Shown in pieces: positions 33,603-42,357 of a stretch of 64,000 nt of DNA. The notes under the pieces were generated by a model. It saw only the letters and a program-made list of their open reading frames with translations, had not been told where the DNA came from and ran no database searches. How positions within the stretch are numbered: position 1 is the stretch's first letter; every line of letters begins with the position of its first letter. Source of the stretch: RCC90-49c sp051016155 (GTDB lineage: Bacteria; Bacteroidota; Bacteroidia; Cytophagales; Amoebophilaceae); contig CP136537.1 in NCBI GenBank assembly GCA_051016155.1, positions 620,001 through 684,000 on the forward strand, written 5' to 3'. Both the position numbers and the translations under genes were made by a program.

Positions 33603-36014
33603 TTATGTTCTTATGATCGCTCCTAGTTGCTCCTCAAAAGTCCGCATCAGGCGACCCATTACGCGGTCGATAGTCTTATCATCCAGCGTCTTTTGGTGCC
33701 CCTGCAGCACAAAACTCAGTGCATACGCTTTTTTCCCTAGGCCTATCTTCTCGCCCGTGTATACATCAAAGACGGCCACCTCCTGAATGAGTGGCTCATG
33801 GTGCTGAGCAATGACTTTTTTCACCCCCTCAAAGCTGACGGACGCATCGAGTACCAGAGAGACATCTCTCTTGACAGGAGGAAATTTAGCAATGGCCTGG
33901 TATTGACCAGTAGGCCTTCCTGCCTTCACCAATAAGTCCCAGTCTACATCCGCCCCCAACACAGGCTGCTCGATGCCTAACTGCTTGCTTACGGACGGAT
34001 GTACCACGCCTGCTGTAAGCAATTGCTCAGGGCCTAGCATGACTTGAATGCCTGTCTGGTACACAGCACTTTCAAAAGGAACCGTAGAAAAATTTGACAA
34101 GCCCATCTGATGCAATATTTTATATAGTACTGCATTGAGGTCATGGAAAGTCACTGGCTTCGGCTTTCTGATCCAGTTAGTAGCTTCTACATGGCCAGTG
34201 AGCCAAAGGGCCAGCCTGTTGTTTTCCACATACCGATCCCCTTCCTGGCAATAGACTTTGCCAAATTCGAAAAGCTTGAGATCAGGCTGCTTTCGATTGA
34301 TATTATGCACAATCGCCTCTAGCCCTCCCCAAAGCAATGTTGTCCTTAGCGTATCCAAAGCTTCGCTCAGCGGATTCAAGATAGCCACTGGTTGGGCTGT
34401 CGATGCGTCATTAAGTCCTGTATACGCCGATTTCGTCAGCGAGTTCGTATAGATTTCATGGTAGCCATGAGCCGCCAAAAGCGCTGCTACGCCATGGCGC
34501 AGTTGGTGTTGAGCAGGTTGCGTTGTCCTGGCCAGGTAAGCACTGCCTAGCTTGCCTGTCGTCTCGATGCGTTCGTAGCCATAGATTCGGGCCAGCTCTT
34601 CAATGAGGTCCACTTCTCGTCGAACATCCCCTCTGTAAGGAGGTACTGAAGCAACAAAACTGTCTGCCTCCTCATCGCTCATCATTATCTCTAGTCTATC
34701 AAGGATACGCTTGATATCGGCTTGGGGGATAGATACCCCCAAGAGCCGCACTATATTTTTGTAGTATACCTTTACCTCAAAAGGAGCTATTTTTTTAGGA
34801 TACAAGTCGATGAGCGGAGAAGCCTGCTTTCCTTGTGCTACTTCTTGAATCAATGCATAGGCCCTTTGCAAGGCATAGACAGTCAGGTTAGGATCAGCGC
34901 CCCGTTCATAGCGGAAAGAAGCATCTGTTTTAAGTGCATGCTGCTTAGCTGCCTTTCGGATGACGCCTGGGGCAAAATAGGCACTCTCCAGAAAGACATT
35001 TTGCGTGTTGGGCTGAATGCCCGTGCGTTGGCCGCCCAAGATGCCAGCCATGCACATGCCTCCTGTTGCATCACAAATCATCAGCTCTGCTCCACTTAGC
35101 TTGCGGGGGATACCATCTAGCGTAACAAAAAGAGCTTCCGACTCCAGTTGTTTGACGGTTACCTTTTGGTCAACGATCTGGTCATAGTCAAAAACATGGA
35201 GCGGCTGCCCCAGTTCGTGCATGACAAAATTAGTTACGTCAACGATGTTATTGATCGGACTTAGCCCAATGGCTCTCAGTCTGTCCCTCAACCAAGGAGG
35301 CGACGGCTGCACCTGTATCCCACTAATCACTAGACCTGAATACCTGGGACACGCCTGATAGTCCAGCACGTCCACTTGTATCGGGAGGGAAGGAGGCGCT
35401 TCGCTGAAGGCTGCCACAGCAGGATACTGCACCGACCTGTCTAGCAGCGCTCCAAGCTCTCTGGCCACCCCTATGTGAGAGCAAGCATCGCCTCGATTGG
35501 GGGTCAGGTCTATCTCCAGCACCTCGTCTGATTGGATAGCAAAGTGTTGGGCAGCAGGCGTGCCAGGAGGCAGAGAAGTGTCTAGGACCATAATGCCTTC
35601 GTGTGCTTGTCCTAGCCCTATCTCATCTTCCGCACAGAGCATACCTTCTGAAACTTCCCCTCTAATCTTGGCTTTCTTAATCTTGAACGTCGTTCCATCG
35701 TGGCTATATAGCTGTACTCCCACAGGTGCCACCACCACCTTTTGGTCTGCTTGTACATTAGGAGCACCGCAAACAATATAGAGAGGGACAGCTTGGCCCA
35801 CATCAACTTGCGTTACCTTCAGCTGATCAGCATTGGGATGCTGCGTACAACTCATCACTTGACCGATTACTAGGCCTCTGAGCCCTCCTGGAACAGGCTC
35901 AAAAGTAGTTCTCCCTGCTACTTCTAGACCGCTTTGGGTGAGTAGTTGAGCAATCTCTTCAGGGCTTTCTGAAAGTTGAATGTAATCTTTCAGCCAATTG
36001 AGTGATACTTTCAT
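33603..36014 (-). CDS. pheT: phenylalanyl-tRNA synthetase beta subunit
   Basis: The 803-residue beta chain begins with an EMAP-like tRNA-binding domain (residues 40-150: VIGQVMSCTQHPNADQLKVTQVD, VCGAPNVQADQKV). The B3/B4 editing domain follows, including LTPNRGDACSHIGVARE. B5 is around 400-470, and the catalytic-like core has FEFGKVY. The C-terminal FDX-ACB domain (FPPVKRDVSLVLDASVSFE ... VFDVYTGEKIGLGKKAYALSF) contacts the anticodon. The alpha subunit gene is not in the window. It is first in the operon with the coiled-coil gene and zapA. Confidence 0.97.
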   Translation of the reverse strand: MKVSLNWLKDYIQLSESPEEIAQLLTQSGLEVAGRTTFEPVPGGLRGLVIGQVMSCTQHPNADQLKVTQVDVGQAVPLYIVCGAPNVQADQKVVVAPVGVQLYSHDGTTFKIKKAKIRGEVSEGMLCAEDEIGLGQAHEGIMVLDTSLPPGTPAAQHFAIQSDEVLEIDLTPNRGDACSHIGVARELGALLDRSVQYPAVAAFSEAPPSLPIQVDVLDYQACPRYSGLVISGIQVQPSPPWLRDRLRAIGLSPINNIVDVTNFVMHELGQPLHVFDYDQIVDQKVTVKQLESEALFVTLDGIPRKLSGAELMICDATGGMCMAGILGGQRTGIQPNTQNVFLESAYFAPGVIRKAAKQHALKTDASFRYERGADPNLTVYALQRAYALIQEVAQGKQASPLIDLYPKKIAPFEVKVYYKNIVRLLGVSIPQADIKRILDRLEIMMSDEEADSFVASVPPYRGDVRREVDLIEELARIYGYERIETTGKLGSAYLARTTQPAQHQLRHGVAALLAAHGYHEIYTNSLTKSAYTGLNDASTAQPVAILNPLSEALDTLRTTLLWGGLEAIVHNINRKQPDLKLFEFGKVYCQEGDRYVENNRLALWLTGHVEATNWIRKPKPVTFHDLNAVLYKILHQMGLSNFSTVPFESAVYQTGIQVMLGPEQLLTAGVVHPSVSKQLGIEQPVLGADVDWDLLVKAGRPTGQYQAIAKFPPVKRDVSLVLDASVSFEGVKKVIAQHHEPLIQEVAVFDVYTGEKIGLGKKAYALSFVLQGHQKTLDDKTIDRVMGRLMRTFEEQLGAIIRT

Positions 36015-36132
36015 AGTGCTAAGCAGAAGCAGTACGCAGCGTAGCCTTATCGGCTAGGCCGCCTACAGGACCGAATGGATCATAACTTCTATCGCTTCAG
36101 TGGGCTTTGTTCAACAACGCTGCATCCTATGC

Positions 36133-36864
36133 TCATACGGCCATGGCAGAGAGGGGCCTAAATAGGAGTCTTTCATCTACAAAGCTAAAATAAGTGTTTC
36201 CTGCAACGATAAGATGGTCTAGAACAGGTAGGTCCAAGTGCTTGCCTCCCTCGATCAGCCTTTTTGTCAACGCGATGTCCTTCGCACTAGGCTCTGGATT
36301 TCCTGAGGGATGATTGTGTACTAAAATGATGCTTGCTGCTTGGTTTTCTAGGGCAGCCCCAAAAATCACCTTAGGGTCTGCAGAGGTAGAAGCTAGTCCG
36401 CCGCGACTGATAAATTGTTTCTTAATCAAATGATTGGCCCTATTTAGGAGAATTACCCAAAATTCTTCCACAGGCTTGTCTGTCAGATCAGGCTTGATGC
36501 ACTGATAGATACCACTAGAGTCAGAGAGCTTAAGTCTACGAGGTGAATCTTGGTCATTTCTTCTTCTACCCAGCTCCATGGCACTCACAATAGAGATGGC
36601 TTTGGCTTCTCCCATACCTTTAAACTGTTGCAGTTCCTTGACAGAGCACCGAGCCAGCCTATTCAAATCATTATCATAATGTTTAAGAACGAGCTGTGCC
36701 AAAGTTACCGCACTGACCTCTTTAGTGCCTGACCCGATTAAAGTGCCAATAAGTTCTGCGTCGGTCAGTGAGGCCCTACCTTTCTGCATTAGCTTTTCTC
36801 TGGGCCGGTCTAATTTTGCCCAGTCTTGTATTCGCAAATAAGGGGCAGCAACTTTTCCTTTCAT
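36133..36864 (-). CDS. radC: RadC-family JAB/MPN protein
   Basis: About 243 residues. The N-terminal helix-hairpin-helix region (LNRLARCSVKELQQFKGMGEAKAI) is followed by the JAB domain with the metal-binding motif HNHPSGNPEPSAKD and the upstream Glu. The cellular role of RadC is unsettled; many copies travel on mobile elements, but this one sits in the backbone. It is followed by no other gene on the same strand within 100 bp. Confidence 0.92.
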   Translation of the reverse strand: MKGKVAAPYLRIQDWAKLDRPREKLMQKGRASLTDAELIGTLIGSGTKEVSAVTLAQLVLKHYDNDLNRLARCSVKELQQFKGMGEAKAISIVSAMELGRRRNDQDSPRRLKLSDSSGIYQCIKPDLTDKPVEEFWVILLNRANHLIKKQFISRGGLASTSADPKVIFGAALENQAASIILVHNHPSGNPEPSAKDIALTKRLIEGGKHLDLPVLDHLIVAGNTYFSFVDERLLFRPLSAMAV

Positions 36865-36912
36865 AGCTCTCAAAATTAGTTCAATCCCTAAATATATCCC
36901 GTTCCCTCAGAT

Positions 36913-36948
36913 AAAAAAAGCCCGATAGATTTTTTCCATCAGGCTTTT
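36913..36948 (-). terminator. rho-independent terminator of rpsT
   Basis: On the minus strand, AAAGCCTGAT pairs with ATCGGGCTTT around an A-rich loop and is followed by a run of T. It lies 26 bp after the rpsT stop and before radC. Confidence 0.85.
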
Positions 36949-36973
36949 CTCATAGTCTTAATCTATGACTTCT

Positions 36974-37228
36974 TTATCGTAGACTATTCACCCATCTAGC
37001 TAGCGAAGATTTACTGTTGGCCGCTTTGTTCTTGTGAACAATATTCTTTTTAGCCAGCTTGTCAAGCATAGACGCCACTTCTTTAAACAGCTTGTCTACT
37101 TCTTGCTGCTCAGTAGTCCCTCTAAGTTTTTTAATAAAGGTCCTACATGTTTTTAATTGATATCGGTTGCGCAAGCGCTTTGCTTCATTAGATCTTGTTC
37201 TCTTAAGAGCAGATTGGTGATTGGCCAT
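36974..37228 (-). CDS. rpsT: 30S ribosomal protein S20
   Basis: The 84-residue, highly basic three-helix protein has the bS20 start MANHQSALKRTRSNEAKRLRNR and the end KNKAANSKSSLARWVNSLR. It binds 16S rRNA early in small-subunit assembly. It is a single-gene unit with its own terminator downstream and a TACATTTG box 41 bp upstream. Confidence 0.97.
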   Translation of the reverse strand: MANHQSALKRTRSNEAKRLRNRYQLKTCRTFIKKLRGTTEQQEVDKLFKEVASMLDKLAKKNIVHKNKAANSKSSLARWVNSLR

Positions 37229-37268
37229 CTTTTAATAATTAGAATACCTATTTTTCGTCGAATTATTG

Positions 37269-37276
37269 CAAATGTA
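37269..37276 (-). promoter_or_regulatory. candidate -7 box for rpsT
   Basis: The minus strand reads TACATTTG, an exact TAnnTTTG match 41 bp before the rpsT start. A TTTG lies further upstream, but about 29 nt away, more than the ideal spacing of 19-21. Confidence 0.42.
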
Positions 37277-37333
37277 AGGTCTGTTTTGCGTAAAAAAAAT
37301 TCCCACAAAGAACTGCTGATCATCTCTGCGTTG

Positions 37334-38677
37334 CTAAAATGAATAGCCAACTCTGACGTCTATAAACTCTATTTCTGCAGATCGTTCATGAAGCTTGGCA
37401 TTTATTTTCATACTTGTTCCTATAAAAAGAGCATCGGTAATTCTATAATCTAGCCCCAAGCGTGCATAAAAAAGCTGTAGGACGGGGGGGATGCCTTTTA
37501 AGTAATGATTGTTCATAACGTAACATCCCAACTGCTGTCCAAATATTATTTTGCCCCACCAAAACTCGTGCCCCACAAGAAAGCTAGCTTTCCAAGGGTC
37601 AGTCTTATAAGTGTTTTTGATCGCCTCTTTAGAGGCGCCGTCCCAAACCCATTCAGTAGCAACAGTTAGGGCATGATTGTTACTTACACGCAGACTCCAA
37701 TGGCCATAGATACCTCCAACATAAAAATATTTGCCTTCATTGTCGTCGTCATCATTTGTACTGGCTTGTTGTTTGGATCCTTTCTGATTATTCCCAGAGA
37801 TCTGTGGTAATGCCTCAAATTTTTTAAACGCAGATATGTGACCTATGTCTATCCTACTTTTCTTGCGGTCCCCCAAATCAGGATAATACAGCTGACTTGG
37901 GTTGGGCGTAAAGCTAAAGCCTATGCTAGCAGTAACAATTTTCAAGTCTTTGTTCCCCGAACTAACCTGCTTATTCTCTTCCTCATCTTCTTGGTCCAAG
38001 CTAGGGAGATAGCTAAAGCCCAAGCTAGGGCTGAGTTGCCATTGAGGGTGCAACATAATTTTCCAAACGAGAGCAAGAGATAAATCTAGATGAATCCCCT
38101 GGTGATAAAAATATTCTTCGTCACTCTTTTCCTCTATTTGCTTCTCTTCTTCAGAAGGCTCTTCCGAGAAATTAGTACCCGGTATGCTAGCATAAAGAAT
38201 ACCTATACCTAACCTAGGAAAGAATTCACACTTAGCCATGTAATCGTATTGTGGCTCAAGGTAAATTAGCCCCCCTACAAGATTGCCTTTGTTTTCTAAC
38301 CTACCATAGTTAAAGGCAAGCCCTAGCTTGGGATAGCAATAAAAGTGCTTCCAGAGGAACCTTCTGATTTGGAGCACGCCTACATCAGCACTCACTCCCC
38401 CAAAAAGTAAATACTGCTCTTTCAATGTCTGTGAATCACGCTCCAACTGTTGAAAGATCGGTCTTGTCATCCCTCCGTAAGGACCAATTTGGATAGTAAA
38501 AGGGAAATCGATCCATTCACTTGGCTCCCTTTTTGTTTGCAGCTGCGCTCTTTTATTTTGTCCCGACGCATCGCGGACTTGGCTATTTATCGCCCTACTT
38601 TGCGCTTGTCCTGGGTAGGTGAATAACAAGCATAGTGTCAACGTTAATTGAAAAACATTTTTTTTTCTGTCAGACAT
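37334..38677 (-). CDS. outer-membrane beta-barrel protein, weakly acyloxyacyl-hydrolase-like
   Basis: About 447 residues with a signal peptide (NVFQLTLTLCLLFTYPGQAQS). The rest is alternating hydrophobic strands ending in a C-terminal Phe (IDVRVGYSF), as in outer-membrane barrels. Parts such as YCYPKLGLAFNYG, FFPRLGIGILYA and ITASIGFSFTPNPSQ are laid out like Bacteroidota lipid A deacylases of the PagL type. The catalytic His-Ser pair of that family is not evident, so the function is unknown. Acidic loops (EEPSEEEKQIEEKSDEE; DEEEENKQ) stand out. It is divergent from the phospholipase-like gene. Confidence 0.55.
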   Translation of the reverse strand: MSDRKKNVFQLTLTLCLLFTYPGQAQSRAINSQVRDASGQNKRAQLQTKREPSEWIDFPFTIQIGPYGGMTRPIFQQLERDSQTLKEQYLLFGGVSADVGVLQIRRFLWKHFYCYPKLGLAFNYGRLENKGNLVGGLIYLEPQYDYMAKCEFFPRLGIGILYASIPGTNFSEEPSEEEKQIEEKSDEEYFYHQGIHLDLSLALVWKIMLHPQWQLSPSLGFSYLPSLDQEDEEENKQVSSGNKDLKIVTASIGFSFTPNPSQLYYPDLGDRKKSRIDIGHISAFKKFEALPQISGNNQKGSKQQASTNDDDDNEGKYFYVGGIYGHWSLRVSNNHALTVATEWVWDGASKEAIKNTYKTDPWKASFLVGHEFWWGKIIFGQQLGCYVMNNHYLKGIPPVLQLFYARLGLDYRITDALFIGTSMKINAKLHERSAEIEFIDVRVGYSF

Positions 38678-38828
38678 TAGAAAGAGTTTGGAGAGATTCG
38701 TAGCCACTACATGTAGCTCTTGGAAAAATTATTATTTTTTCCCACAGTGAGGGCAAGTTAAGTGTTTTTCCATGAAATTAGACCTGTCCTCATGGACTTT
38801 TTAGCTTCTAGAAACAACAGCACACTGT

Positions 38829-39785
38829 ATGAAACACCTCAAGATCGTCTTACTCCTACTGTTTCACTTACAAGCCTCTGAAGCACTTGGATGGGGATTT
38901 TGTGCCCATAAGCAAATCAACAAGCAAGCTGTGTTCACGCTGCCTCCTGCCCTATTCACTTTTTACAAACAACATTTACATTTCATTACTGAAAACGCGG
39001 TCAATCCAGACAATAGGCGTTATGTAGTAGAGGGAGAAGCACCTCGGCACTACATCGATCTAGAATGTTACAAAGATAACACTTCGCAAGAAGTACCTCA
39101 GCACTGGGAGCAGGCACTAGTGGCATACCCCAAAGAGGTACTCATGCAGCATGGTATTTTACCTTGGCACATTGACCGCGTGAGACAGCAACTTACAGCA
39201 GCTTTTCGAAACCAAGATGTGCCACGCATTCTTCGGCTTTCTGCTGACATAGGGCATTACATCGCTGATGCGCATGTGCCTCTGCACACATCAGAGAACT
39301 ACAATGGCCAACTGACAGGCCAAGAAGGTATTCATGGACTATGGGAAACGCGCCTGCCGGAGCTCTTTATAGACAGTTATGATTTTTTCGTAGGCCAGGC
39401 AGCCTACATTAGCCATCCACAAGCAAAAGTTTGGGAGGCCATCACCACAGCGCACCAAGCAGTAGATAGCGCCCTGCGTTTAGAGAAAAAACTAGCGACA
39501 GAGTTTTCTACCATTCAAAAATATAGCTTCGAGCAACGAGGAAGTACATTACAAAAAGTGTACTCTTTTGCTTATGCAAAGGCCTATCACACCATGCTGG
39601 TAGGACAAGTGGAACGGCAAATGCGAGCTGCCATCAAGATGGTAGGAGATTTTTGGCTTACCTGTTGGATGGACGCGGGGCAACCCAATCTGGATACACT
39701 ACTTGAGATACCTTTATCTGAGGAACAGCTCCAAGAGAAGCTCTCAACTCAGAAAAAATTAAAGGTGCGCTGCTGTGGAGAGTAA
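38829..39785 (+). CDS. secreted zinc-dependent phospholipase C / S1-P1 nuclease family protein
   Basis: The 318-residue protein has a signal peptide (HLKIVLLLLFHLQASEALG). Its cleavage would leave Trp as the first residue, as in P1 nuclease, where the N-terminal Trp binds zinc. Further metal ligands are visible in FCAHKQIN, RHYIDLE, DIGHYIADAHVPLHT and GIHGLWETRLPE. The family hydrolyses phosphodiesters in nucleic acids or phospholipids; which substrate applies is not decided. A secreted enzyme of this kind could act on host membranes or scavenge nucleotides (inference). Confidence 0.82.
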   Translation: MKHLKIVLLLLFHLQASEALGWGFCAHKQINKQAVFTLPPALFTFYKQHLHFITENAVNPDNRRYVVEGEAPRHYIDLECYKDNTSQEVPQHWEQALVAYPKEVLMQHGILPWHIDRVRQQLTAAFRNQDVPRILRLSADIGHYIADAHVPLHTSENYNGQLTGQEGIHGLWETRLPELFIDSYDFFVGQAAYISHPQAKVWEAITTAHQAVDSALRLEKKLATEFSTIQKYSFEQRGSTLQKVYSFAYAKAYHTMLVGQVERQMRAAIKMVGDFWLTCWMDAGQPNLDTLLEIPLSEEQLQEKLSTQKKLKVRCCGE

Positions 39786-40074
39786 GGGACACACGATGAG
39801 TCTATAATCAATCTGAGGCCGTTGCAGAACACATTCAATTTTTGATTAGAAGAGGTCAAAAATATACTTTGAAGGCGGGTTTCGGGTAAGCCAGTGCGGT
39901 AATACTTCGTTTATCTGGCTTAGTCGTGGCTTTTTCCTTGACTAAAGCCTCCAAACAGACTGATGTGGAAGACTATGTCATGGCTATGGGTTATCAGCCA
40001 GGTCTGGGCACATCGTTTTGAATAATTGGCAAGGCCCTCTATATTTGCCAACCACGCTGGAAACATCTAGAAAC
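39786..40074. other. intergenic stretch with an IS5-like end
   Basis: There is no gene in this segment upstream of rpmB. Positions 39814-39829 (GAGGCCGTTGCAGAAC) match the IS5-family terminal repeat at nearly every base, but no partner end or transposase follows. This suggests a solo relic. Confidence 0.5.
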
Positions 40075-40335
40075 ATGGCAAAAATCTGTGAAATTACCGG
40101 GAAAAGGCCTCGGGTAGGCAACAAAGTCTCACATGCTAATAACAAGACCAAACGGAGATTTTACCCTAACCTGCAAACAAAAAAGTTTTACCTCCCTGAA
40201 GAAGACCTATGGGTAACTTTGAAGGTATCTACTTCTGCTCTTAGGACGATCAATAAAAAGGGGATCAGCGTGGTGCTCAGAGACGCAAAAAAGCGAGGCA
40301 CTCTAAATAAAGAGCTTGGGTGGCTGGTCGCCTAG
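40075..40335 (+). CDS. rpmB: 50S ribosomal protein L28
   Basis: The 86-residue protein starts at MAKICEITGKRPRVGNKVSH; an upstream ATG would add 19 unrelated residues. NNKTKRRFYPNLQTKKFYLP and ALRTINKKGISVVL are typical of bL28. It is first in the block rpmB-rpmG-DUF4295-ftsY. Confidence 0.96.
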   Translation: MAKICEITGKRPRVGNKVSHANNKTKRRFYPNLQTKKFYLPEEDLWVTLKVSTSALRTINKKGISVVLRDAKKRGTLNKELGWLVA

Positions 40336-40369
40336 CAATCAGTAGGGAGTACGTAAGCTAATTCACATC

Positions 40370-40555
40370 ATGGCAAGTAAAAAAGGGAATAGAATACAAG
40401 TAATCCTAGAGTGTACAGAACACAGAAAAAGTGGTCTCGCTGGCACCTCTAGATATTCGACAGAAAAAAATAGACAAAACACAACAGGTAGATTAGAGCT
40501 AAAGAAATATAATCCCATTCTAAAGCGATACACCGTTCACAAAGAAATTAAGTAA
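40370..40555 (+). CDS. rpmG: 50S ribosomal protein L33
   Basis: The 61-residue protein has the core GNRIQVILECTEHRKSG, RYSTEKNRQNTTGRLELKKYNP and RYTVHKEIK. The zinc-binding Cys pairs of some L33 forms are absent, so it is the zinc-free (C-minus) form. It lies 34 bp after rpmB and 5 bp before the DUF4295 gene. Confidence 0.95.
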   Translation: MASKKGNRIQVILECTEHRKSGLAGTSRYSTEKNRQNTTGRLELKKYNPILKRYTVHKEIK

Positions 40556-40560
40556 CTGTC

Positions 40561-40719
40561 ATGGCCAAAAAAGTAGTTGCTACCCTTCAAAAAGCAGGCA
40601 GTAAGAACCTCGCCAAAGTAATCAGGGCCATGCGGTCTCCCAAAACAGGTGCCTATACCTTTAAGGAAGAAATGATGCCCAACGAAGCTGTTAAAGAAGC
40701 CTTAGCACAGAAAAAGTAG
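40561..40719 (+). CDS. DUF4295 small basic protein
   Basis: The 52-residue protein starts MAKKVVATLQKAGSKNLAKV and ends EAVKEALAQKK. This family is found almost only in Bacteroidota, between rpmG and ftsY, as here. It is small and basic and sits in a ribosomal block, so a ribosome-associated role is likely but not shown by the sequence alone. Confidence 0.88.
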   Translation: MAKKVVATLQKAGSKNLAKVIRAMRSPKTGAYTFKEEMMPNEAVKEALAQKK

Positions 40720-41048
40720 CGCATTGATTCATTGGGCTATTTGTTTATTAAGTTATTAGCTCGTTGGCCCAAAGATTCACTGAAACTAGCAGCTCCTCTG
40801 CCCACGCTGATTGTAGCCAAGTTCTCCTACTAATTATTGGCTCATTGAGCTAATAAATTGCCGACCCACAGACTGATCTAATTATTTGTTAGTGGGAGAC
40901 TTTATTGGTCATCGATCCGTACGTCTCAACTAGTGTGTAAGTTATTCTTAGGAAAAATCCTACCCTAATAATGCATCAAGTAAGCGGTCAACAATAGTTG
41001 ATCCCTCACAACTGATAACTTTAGCAGTATCTCTCTCGGTCTACAGTC
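40720..41048. other. intergenic stretch between DUF4295 and ftsY
   Basis: No gene is seen. Several ATTGGGCTATTTGTTTATT-like units occur at 40727-40760 and 40838-40860, related to the repeats near 12310, 15570 and 20950. Confidence 0.45.
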
Positions 41049-41984
41049 ATGCGCAGATTTTTCTCAAAAACACCCCAACAAGCCTTGGACCAAGGACTGG
41101 CCAAGACTAAACAATCTTTTTGGACCCAGCTGAGCAGAGCTGTAGCAGGTAGATCAAGGATAGACGAGACTGTTTTGGACAAGCTGGAGGAAGTGCTGAT
41201 TGCAGCCGACGTAGGGCTAGAGACTACTGTAAAAATCATCGAACGCCTTGAGCAGCGGGCAGCCAGAGACAAATACCTCAATGCTACAGAGCTAGGCCAG
41301 ATGTTAAACGAAGAGATCGCAGCCTTGTTGAAACCCGTTGGTGCTGAGCAGCCTCCTATCACTACTACTACTCCCTGGGTCATCTTAGTCGTAGGAGTCA
41401 ACGGAGTGGGCAAAACTACGACCATTGGCAAGCTGGCAGCACGGCACAGGCAAGCGGGCAAGCAAGTCATTCTAGGCGCAGCAGATACTTTTAGAGCAGC
41501 GGCAGTAGACCAATTACAGCAGTGGGGCCAACGCGTAGGAGCTACCGTATTGGCTCGTGGTATGCATACTGACCCTTCGGCTGTAGCGCACGAGACCATT
41601 CAAGAAGGCTTGCGCGCGCAAGCGGATGTGATTCTCATTGACACAGCAGGCAGGCTGCACACCAAAGTGCACTTGATGAACGAGCTAGCCAAGATCAGAC
41701 GTACTCTGCAGAAACTGATCCCTGAGGCACCGCATGAAGTACTTTTAGTGCTAGATGGTAGCACTGGCCAAAATGCTTTTGTGCAAGCAGAAGCCTTTAC
41801 CGAAGCCACTGCTGTCACTTCCTTAGTCATTACCAAGTTAGACGGGACGGCCAAAGGGGGTGTAGTCATCGGCATTGCCGACCAGTTTCAAGTACCTGTA
41901 AAGTACATAGGCGTTGGCGAACGCATAGAAGACTTACAGGTTTTTGACCCACATGCCTTTGTGGAGACAATATTTAGCCTCTAA
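41049..41984 (+). CDS. ftsY: signal recognition particle receptor FtsY
   Basis: The 311-residue protein has the SRP GTPase N domain (residues 1-90) and G domain. G1 is VVGVNGVGKTTTIGKLA, followed by ADTFRAAAVDQLQQW and the G3 region LIDTAGRLHTK. G4 is TKLDGTAKGGVVIG and the closing motif is VGERIEDLQVFD. The acidic A domain of E. coli FtsY is absent, as in many Bacteroidota. It delivers ribosome-nascent chain complexes to SecYEG. Confidence 0.96.
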   Translation: MRRFFSKTPQQALDQGLAKTKQSFWTQLSRAVAGRSRIDETVLDKLEEVLIAADVGLETTVKIIERLEQRAARDKYLNATELGQMLNEEIAALLKPVGAEQPPITTTTPWVILVVGVNGVGKTTTIGKLAARHRQAGKQVILGAADTFRAAAVDQLQQWGQRVGATVLARGMHTDPSAVAHETIQEGLRAQADVILIDTAGRLHTKVHLMNELAKIRRTLQKLIPEAPHEVLLVLDGSTGQNAFVQAEAFTEATAVTSLVITKLDGTAKGGVVIGIADQFQVPVKYIGVGERIEDLQVFDPHAFVETIFSL

Positions 41985-42153
41985 GAACGCAGCGGCTCAC
42001 TCTTGAACACTACTGATCACTCTTCTCTTTCTTGCAAAAGAATCGCTCAACATTCTCTTTTTCTGTAAACTATATGTAAACCGACTTTTTGGGTCTCAGT
42101 TTACAGAAGTTAAAAACCCTTCTAAAATCACTGTAAATGGGGTTTTTTAGTAG

Positions 42154-42200
42154 TGGGCTCTGTAGGATTCGAACCTACGACCCCCTCCTTGTAAGGGAAC
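42154..42200 (-). pseudogene. 3' fragment of a tRNA gene (tRNA-Val UAC-like), probable attachment site
   Basis: On the minus strand this gives the anticodon loop CTTACAA with a short stem, a variable loop, a perfect T-arm (GTAGG-TTCGAAT-CCTAC) and the 3' acceptor strand AGAGCCCA. The matching 5' acceptor strand and D-arm are missing; unrelated sequence takes their place. A tRNA 3' piece of this kind next to a tyrosine integrase is the usual product of site-specific integration. The loop would read UAC, that is Val. The intact tRNA should lie at the other end of the element, outside the window. Confidence 0.78.
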
Positions 42201-42311
42201 CCTTTTGTCTTATCTCTACTTACCTTTAACTTTGTTTTGTCGCCTCTACAACGGTTATAGCTCGTTTCACGCGCTATTTAGAATCACTCTTTTACCAACG
42301 TTTTTCAATTC

Positions 42312-42335
42312 TAGTGTAATTCATAGTGTAATTCC
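42312..42335. repeat. 12-nt tandem repeat before the integrase
   Basis: TAGTGTAATTCA is followed directly by TAGTGTAATTCC. Together with TGTAAA-type motifs at 42060-42140, these may be integrase arm-binding sites or part of its promoter. Confidence 0.4.
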
Positions 42336-42357
42336 TTTCCTAAACACATTTTAGTCC

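Noticed and set aside
42154..42230. A complete tRNA gene
   Set aside because: The 5' acceptor strand and D-arm cannot be found; only the 3' half folds.
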